Source of the DNA: Carnegiea gigantea | Taxonomy: Eukaryota; Streptophyta; Magnoliopsida; Caryophyllales; Cactaceae | Length of the DNA: 64,000 bases | Reading direction: 5' to 3' | Assembly: GCA_029747015.1 (NCBI GenBank) | Contig: JAKOGI010000003.1 | Location: 1,088,501-1,152,500, forward strand | Part shown: positions 59,461 to 64,000 of the stretch, one piece after another | How positions within the stretch are numbered: position 1 is the stretch's first letter | Layout of the letters: each line of letters begins with the position of its first letter | Position numbers and translations under genes: made by a program | The notes under the pieces: generated by a model | Seen by the model: only the letters and a program-made list of their open reading frames with translations | Databases searched by the model: none | Told to the model about the DNA's origin: nothing

Positions 59461-61067
59461 TTCTTGTGGGAAATGTTTTTAGAAGTTGTGTCATATCAAA
59501 AGTGAAAATAAAACTATAGAACATTAGAAGAAGGTTTCAAATGAATAATTGATGATGAAATAGTTGAATGCATATGTCTTGGAAGGCTTTGTGTGGTTGC
59601 ATATGTACGTTCGACCTTAGTTGTCACGCTATGCTATAAATACTGGCGAAGCTGGCAGGTGAGGACAGAGAATAATTGAAGACTTCAAAAGGAAGTCTTC
59701 GAAAGGAAGTCTTCGAAGAAAGAGAAAGAGAGACACAGCGAGGTTTCATTGTCGATATCGACGGCCATGGCTTCTTCTTGTTTTTCTCGCACTCCCAACA
59801 CTTGAAAAATTTATTAGGAGGTGAAACATCAACAGGTATGTAACTAATTTATTTTTTTTCAACATTTTGGTGTTGCTTTTAGAAGGAAAATAAGTGGAAA
59901 AAATTATTGGAGAAATACAAATGATCAAACTGCCCCGATTAAAATTTTAGGGGTTGACCTTATGAATTTGGTTGAGTAGAAGGAAGAACATTTAAGTAGA
60001 AGTGGTTACTTTGAAGTCTACTATTTGGGCTCATTCTCTCTCATCAAATGCTCTCTCCCTCTCAACCTCAGTAACGCCCTGCAGCTCCAAATAGCTTCAA
60101 CTCCTCCACTTCTTACAACCCGTGTACTGCATATGTGAAATTCTTGTAATTTTGCTGTGAAATTGTTGGATTTGCAGCAGGAATATGAAAAAGGGTGAAG
60201 AAATTGCAGTGAGGCAAGCTTCGTATGAGCTCAACATCAGCAACGGCGTCAACCATTTTTCTACCTCTATGCTATTTGTAATGAAGGTGGGAATGTTATG
60301 AGCATGATGACCGTGTAACATGAAGAGGAAGGAGTAGAAAGATTTCATATTAGTAAACCGGTTCAATTAGTTGGGTATACCACAAGTATATCATACTCGG
60401 TGGCAAATGTGAGTTATATATAAGTAGAATCAGTTTGTTGTTACGTTATTGTTGTTGTGAATGGTAATTAATTGGTTACATATGTATACCATGATGATGT
60501 TGATTGTATACTACGGTAGTAGGGGTGTCGGTGTTGGGTAAACCAAATTATATGGAAATGCAGTGAAAACGTTAGTATATGAGACGACTTTGAGAGAAGG
60601 CAGACATCCCCCCTCCCCCCAAAAAATTTGTAGTGCCATGGCAAGGTGTATGGAGTTATGCATGACAATGGTAATGGGAGTGGATAAGTTGTGGGGTAGG
60701 CAATAGCTCCTTCAAGGGGAGAAGTGGAGATGTTATAAAAACGTGTAATCATGTTGTAAAAAGGTGATCACAGTGGTTGCAGGCCAATATTGATAAACCT
60801 GAGAAACCATATTGGTATACCGTGGTAGACATAACTTAGGAAATTGGTAAATCGATGGGTATAGTGGTGGGCACTATGTGTGTCACTTGTGCGAAGTAAA
60901 TGATGCACTGAAATATGAGCTAACAAAATGCTTTTAACATATGACATATACGGTAACTGCAAAGGTATTAGGGATGTTGACGGGAGTGACTGGTCAGGAA
61001 AGCGATTGGCGAGTGTACCTATTGTGACGATCATGTGAAATGGACAGAGATGGTGTCGTGGTAGGAG
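59461..61067. other. Leader-like and decayed sequence before the MULE remnant
   Basis: A short direct duplication AGGAAGTCTTCGAA lies near 59690-59715. CT-rich text at 60028-60100 followed by GGATTTGCAGCAGGAATATGA near 60170 looks like an untranslated leader with a splice acceptor. No conserved domain was recognised. Confidence 0.4.
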
Positions 61068-61640
61068 GTGGGGGGGGAGGGAATTAGTTGTGTATGTGTT
61101 ATGGGGGGAGTGTTGGAGGAATGTGGAAATGGAAAAGTGAAGTACGAGGGAAGATCAAAGAGATATGTGTTGGTGAAGGAGGTAATGGAGGTGGAGGAGG
61201 TGCATAGAATGGTGAAGGAGACCGTTGGTAGTGATAAGTCAGAGCAGAAAGTGTGGTACAGGTTGAAATATAATCAACAATTGTTAATGCCAATTGAGGA
61301 AGATATGGATGTGAGTATGATTTTCAAGGAAAATAAATAACATCACTATTTATAGTACGACCCATGCTGGCGTCGTGGCTTGTAAATGGCCACATGAAGA
61401 AGCTTCGGAAGAAGATGGATAGGGTTAATTATTGGTGGACGAGAACTCGATGAGGAGTACAACTGATGCATATCCCCCCCCAACAATGGACGACAACCTA
61501 GTAGGCCTCAGTCGAAGCATGGATCGGAGTCTCAATCCCAAGGCAAGAAAGGTCGAAGATGCTCGGAATGCGGCGAAGTCGTACATACGAGGACGGTCTG
61601 CCGTAATGCCCAAGCTGATTTTGGTGTAGATACCAAGGTG
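61068..61640 (+). pseudogene. MULE protein remnant: N-terminal domain and CCHC knuckle, no catalytic core
   Basis: The 90 codons from 61068 resemble the N-terminal PB1-like domain of plant MuDR-type transposases (GNGKVKYEGRSKRYVLVKEV, then LMPIEEDMDVSMIFKEN). They end at a TAA at 61338. After stops, the same frame reads PPNNGRQPSRPQSK-like text and a CCHC zinc knuckle, CSECGEVVHTRTVC (61560-61601), normally near the C-terminus. The several hundred codons between them in an intact transposase are absent, so this is an internal-deletion derivative. Limits of the host element are not known. Confidence 0.6.
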
Positions 61641-62117
61641 ACAATGTGGAGTTTAAAGATTTGCTGACTGGTTTGTATGTGGCAGGCACAGGTAGGATGT
61701 GACTGCATGTGACCTTTGTATGTGTTTTGTTGGGTTGGTGACAGTGATAGGTATGGTACTGTATAACCAATATGTTTGGGCGAAGTTGCAATCGTCTGCG
61801 ACGCTGTGTCACTTTTCAGGTCCATCGGTTACACCCAGCGTCAATGTTTGCCCAACCCTAGTATCATACTTACCGTGGTAATCAATGCCTAAAACCCTGG
61901 TATATATACTATATGTTTTGGATTGATGGACAGTGTGTCCGGATGTATCTTGTACCTTGCGCAACTGTTGGATGATGATGTAGTAGTAGTTATACTATCT
62001 TACCGAATGTATTTAGCTTGACAAATAATCCATGAATTAAACATGGGTCGTCATTGGATGTGGTGACTTATTTGCATGCAATTGTAACATTTGTATTTGT
62101 GGGAAGGCTAGCTCCGA
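61641..62117. other. Sequence between the MULE remnant and the palindrome
   Basis: No conserved domain. It could contain the 3' part of the deleted MULE. The left arm of the palindrome may start earlier than 62118, but its partner would lie beyond the window. Confidence 0.4.
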
Positions 62118-62920
62118 CAACAAGTGAACTAATGTTAATGTTTATCATGATATGTTGACTGTCACTAATTGAATGATTGTTAATGTTTTACACGATCTGG
62201 GTAACGGCTCGAACCTAACATTGTGCTAATTAAGTTGAATTATCTCAATTAAAATTTAATTAAGTTAGGTGCTGCATTTGAATTTTATATTTTATGTACG
62301 TATATTTGCTTATGCAATTGCAGGTTGAATCGACAGAGTACATTATGCTCCCAAATAATCCAATTCAAAGTATAAATAAATACTTGAACTATAGCTAAAT
62401 AAAATTAGTCTAATTATTAAACGGGTCGCTTTGGAAAAAAATATGTACATACTTGCAACAATGAAACAATAATAATAAAATGTAAAACGAGTAATAAATT
62501 GAAAATGATAATTCTTTCTTTCAAATTTTACGCCCAAATAGTGTAAAATTTAATCCACGAATTCTAGCCAAGAAATTAGCCCAAAAATATATACTGGATA
62601 AGGATAAGTTTTGTTCTTATATGAACTAATAAGCCTAGCAATTCTGGATGAGCTAATTGCTACCCACATGTTTGGACTAGCGAGGAAGATAGGACGAATA
62701 TCTCTCGACTTGGACCCGAAACCAAGCACATGACGTTATTTTCTGGAAGTGACTCCTTTGACGTCTGAAGTGATCTTTAAGAAGAGCCAAAGGATTTTGA
62801 ATTACTTATTAAACCACAAAATTTAATAAAGTTTCCTGAAATCACACTAACTGTGAAGTTATACATTTGGAACAGAAATAATGCCGCTTTTGCCATTTCA
62901 AACTGTAACGAACATTTTCC
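62118..62920 (+). repeat. Left arm of a long inverted repeat
   Basis: It starts CAACAAGTGAACTAATGTTA and ends AACGAACATTTTCC. Its reverse complement is found at 63149-64000 with a small number of substitutions and indels spread evenly. No open frame of interest was found. Landmarks include TGCAATTGCAGGTTGAATCG, AAACGGGTCGCTTTGG and ACATGACGTTATT. Confidence 0.93.
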
Positions 62921-63148
62921 ATTTAAAAAGGACAGGGATTTAAAAAACCAGGTATGTATATTGCCTGTACTATTCGAAAATTCACATGTTTATCAAATTA
63001 TACAAAATTCATGTAATATTCATGTAATGAGTCATTTGACGTAATATTTTGCCACCTAAATAAGTGGTTCCCATCAATTATCAATTATTAGGGCTTACAC
63101 CCTTGAGTTTCCCTGCGCGACTACAGCTCGGACTTCCTGATCAGCCTG
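62921..63148. other. 228-bp spacer between the palindrome arms
   Basis: AT-rich on the left, then a more GC-rich end (CCCTGCGCGACTACAGCTCGG) on the right. It is not itself symmetrical and has no recognised gene or RNA. Confidence 0.7.
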
Positions 63149-64000
63149 GGAAAATGTTCGTTACAGTTTGAAATGACAAAAGCGGCATTATTTCTGCTCC
63201 AAATGTATAACTTCAAGGTTAGTGTGACTTTAGGAAACTTTATTAAATTTAGTGGTTAAATAAGTAATTCAAATCCTTTGGCTCTTCTTAAAGATCACTT
63301 CAGACGTCAAAGGGGTTCACTTCCAGATAATAACGTCATGTGCTTGGTTTCGGGTCCAAGTCGAGAAATATTCGTCCTATCTTTCTCGCTAGTCCAAACA
63401 TGTGGGCAGCAATGAGCTCATCTACAATTGCTAGGCTTATTAGCTCATATAAGAATAAAACTTATCCTCACCCAATATATATTTTTGGGCTAATTTCTTG
63501 GCTAGAATTTGTGGATTAAATTTTACACGATTTAGGCGTAAATTTTGAAAGAAAGAATTATCATTTTCAATTTATTACTCGTTTCATAAATTATCATTTT
63601 CAATTTATTACTCGTTTCATATTTTATTATTATTGTTTCATTATTGCAGGTATGTACATATTTTTTTCCAAAGCGACCCGCTTAATAATTAGACTAATTT
63701 TATTTAGCTATAGTTCAAGTATTTATTTATGCTTTGAATTGGGTTATTTGTGAGCATAACGTAATTCATTTTGATGTCACTCTGCCGATTCAACCTGCAA
63801 TTGCATAAACAGATATACATACATAAAATATAAAATTCAAACGGAGCGCCCAACTTAATTAAATTTTAATTGAGATAATTCAACTTAATTAGTATAATGT
63901 TAAGTTCGGGCCGTTACCTAGATCGTGTAAAACATTAACATTCATTTAATTAGTAACAGGCAACATATCATGATAAGCATTAACCTTAGTTCACTTGTTG
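63149..64000 (-). repeat. Right arm of the long inverted repeat, cut by the window end
   Basis: It begins GGAAAATGTTCGTTACAG, the complement of the inner left arm, and still matches at the last base of the window (CACTTGTTG against CAACAAGTG at 62118). The repeat therefore probably continues. It is longer than the left arm mainly because of a 33-bp tandem duplication at 63556-63621. Confidence 0.93.
63556..63621. repeat. 33-bp tandem duplication in the right palindrome arm only
   Basis: The unit beginning AATTATCATTTTCAATTTA and ending CTCGTTTCATA occurs twice head to tail (63556-63588 and 63589-63621) with no mismatch. The left arm has a single copy in inverse orientation at about 62487-62516. 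Confidence 0.9.

Noticed and set aside
1..64000. CRISPR arrays, operons, riboswitches, rRNA and tRNA genes
   Set aside because: No regular spacer-repeat arrays, no polycistronic layout and no cloverleaf-forming sequence were seen; the spliced genes and TE content are those of a plant nucleus.

Overview
The window is nuclear DNA of a flowering plant, most likely a eudicot. The genes have GT-AG introns, the homologues I recognise are typical of plants, one protein is plastid-directed, and the transposon families are those of plants. I could not place it below that level. No rRNA, tRNA, CRISPR or bacterial features were seen. Exon borders were set by hand from splice signals, reading-frame continuity and family resemblance.

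Four well-supported genes are present. (1) 1305-4002, minus: the first 225 codons of the TFIIA large subunit; its last exons are not visible. (2) 35466-42352, plus: a PWI-domain, RS-rich splicing factor of the SRRM1/SRm160 type, 13 exons and 736 aa. (3) 47597-50756, plus: pTAC16, a plastid Rossmann-fold protein, 5 exons and 513 aa. (4) 52970-55869, plus: a Golgi-type DUF604/GT31-like glycosyltransferase, 3 exons and 491 aa. All four frames stay open across every joined exon.

The remainder is mostly transposable elements. 6082-11570 is a complete but broken PIF/Harbinger element with a TTA target duplication, a Myb-like gene, a DDE transposase gene and an internal tandem array. About 11876-18075 is a broken Mutator-like element (MULE) that also carries an apparently intact, convergent GRF-zinc-finger ORF. 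19975-20880 is an inverted MITE pair with a hAT-type element inside it. 20993-21213 is a SINE with a 15-bp target duplication. 23288-34973 is a Gypsy-like LTR retrotransposon holding gag remnants only; its 5' LTR is swollen by a nested 2.9-kb solo LTR and other blocks. Small TTA/TAA-flanked MITEs lie at 45776, 46105, 57640 and 58971, and a hAT-like MITE at 51449. At 61068-61640 is a MULE remnant that keeps both ends of its protein but not the catalytic core.

The strongest unexplained structure is a near-perfect long palindrome at the right edge. An arm at 62118-62920 is repeated inverted at 63149-64000, around a 228-bp spacer, and it is cut by the window end. If transcribed it would form a hairpin stem of more than 800 bp. 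Other points of interest are an 83-bp tandem duplication just upstream of pTAC16, a retrotransposon LTR ending next to the presumed TATA box of the splicing-factor gene, and a Harbinger repeat unit present on both sides of that element's genes.
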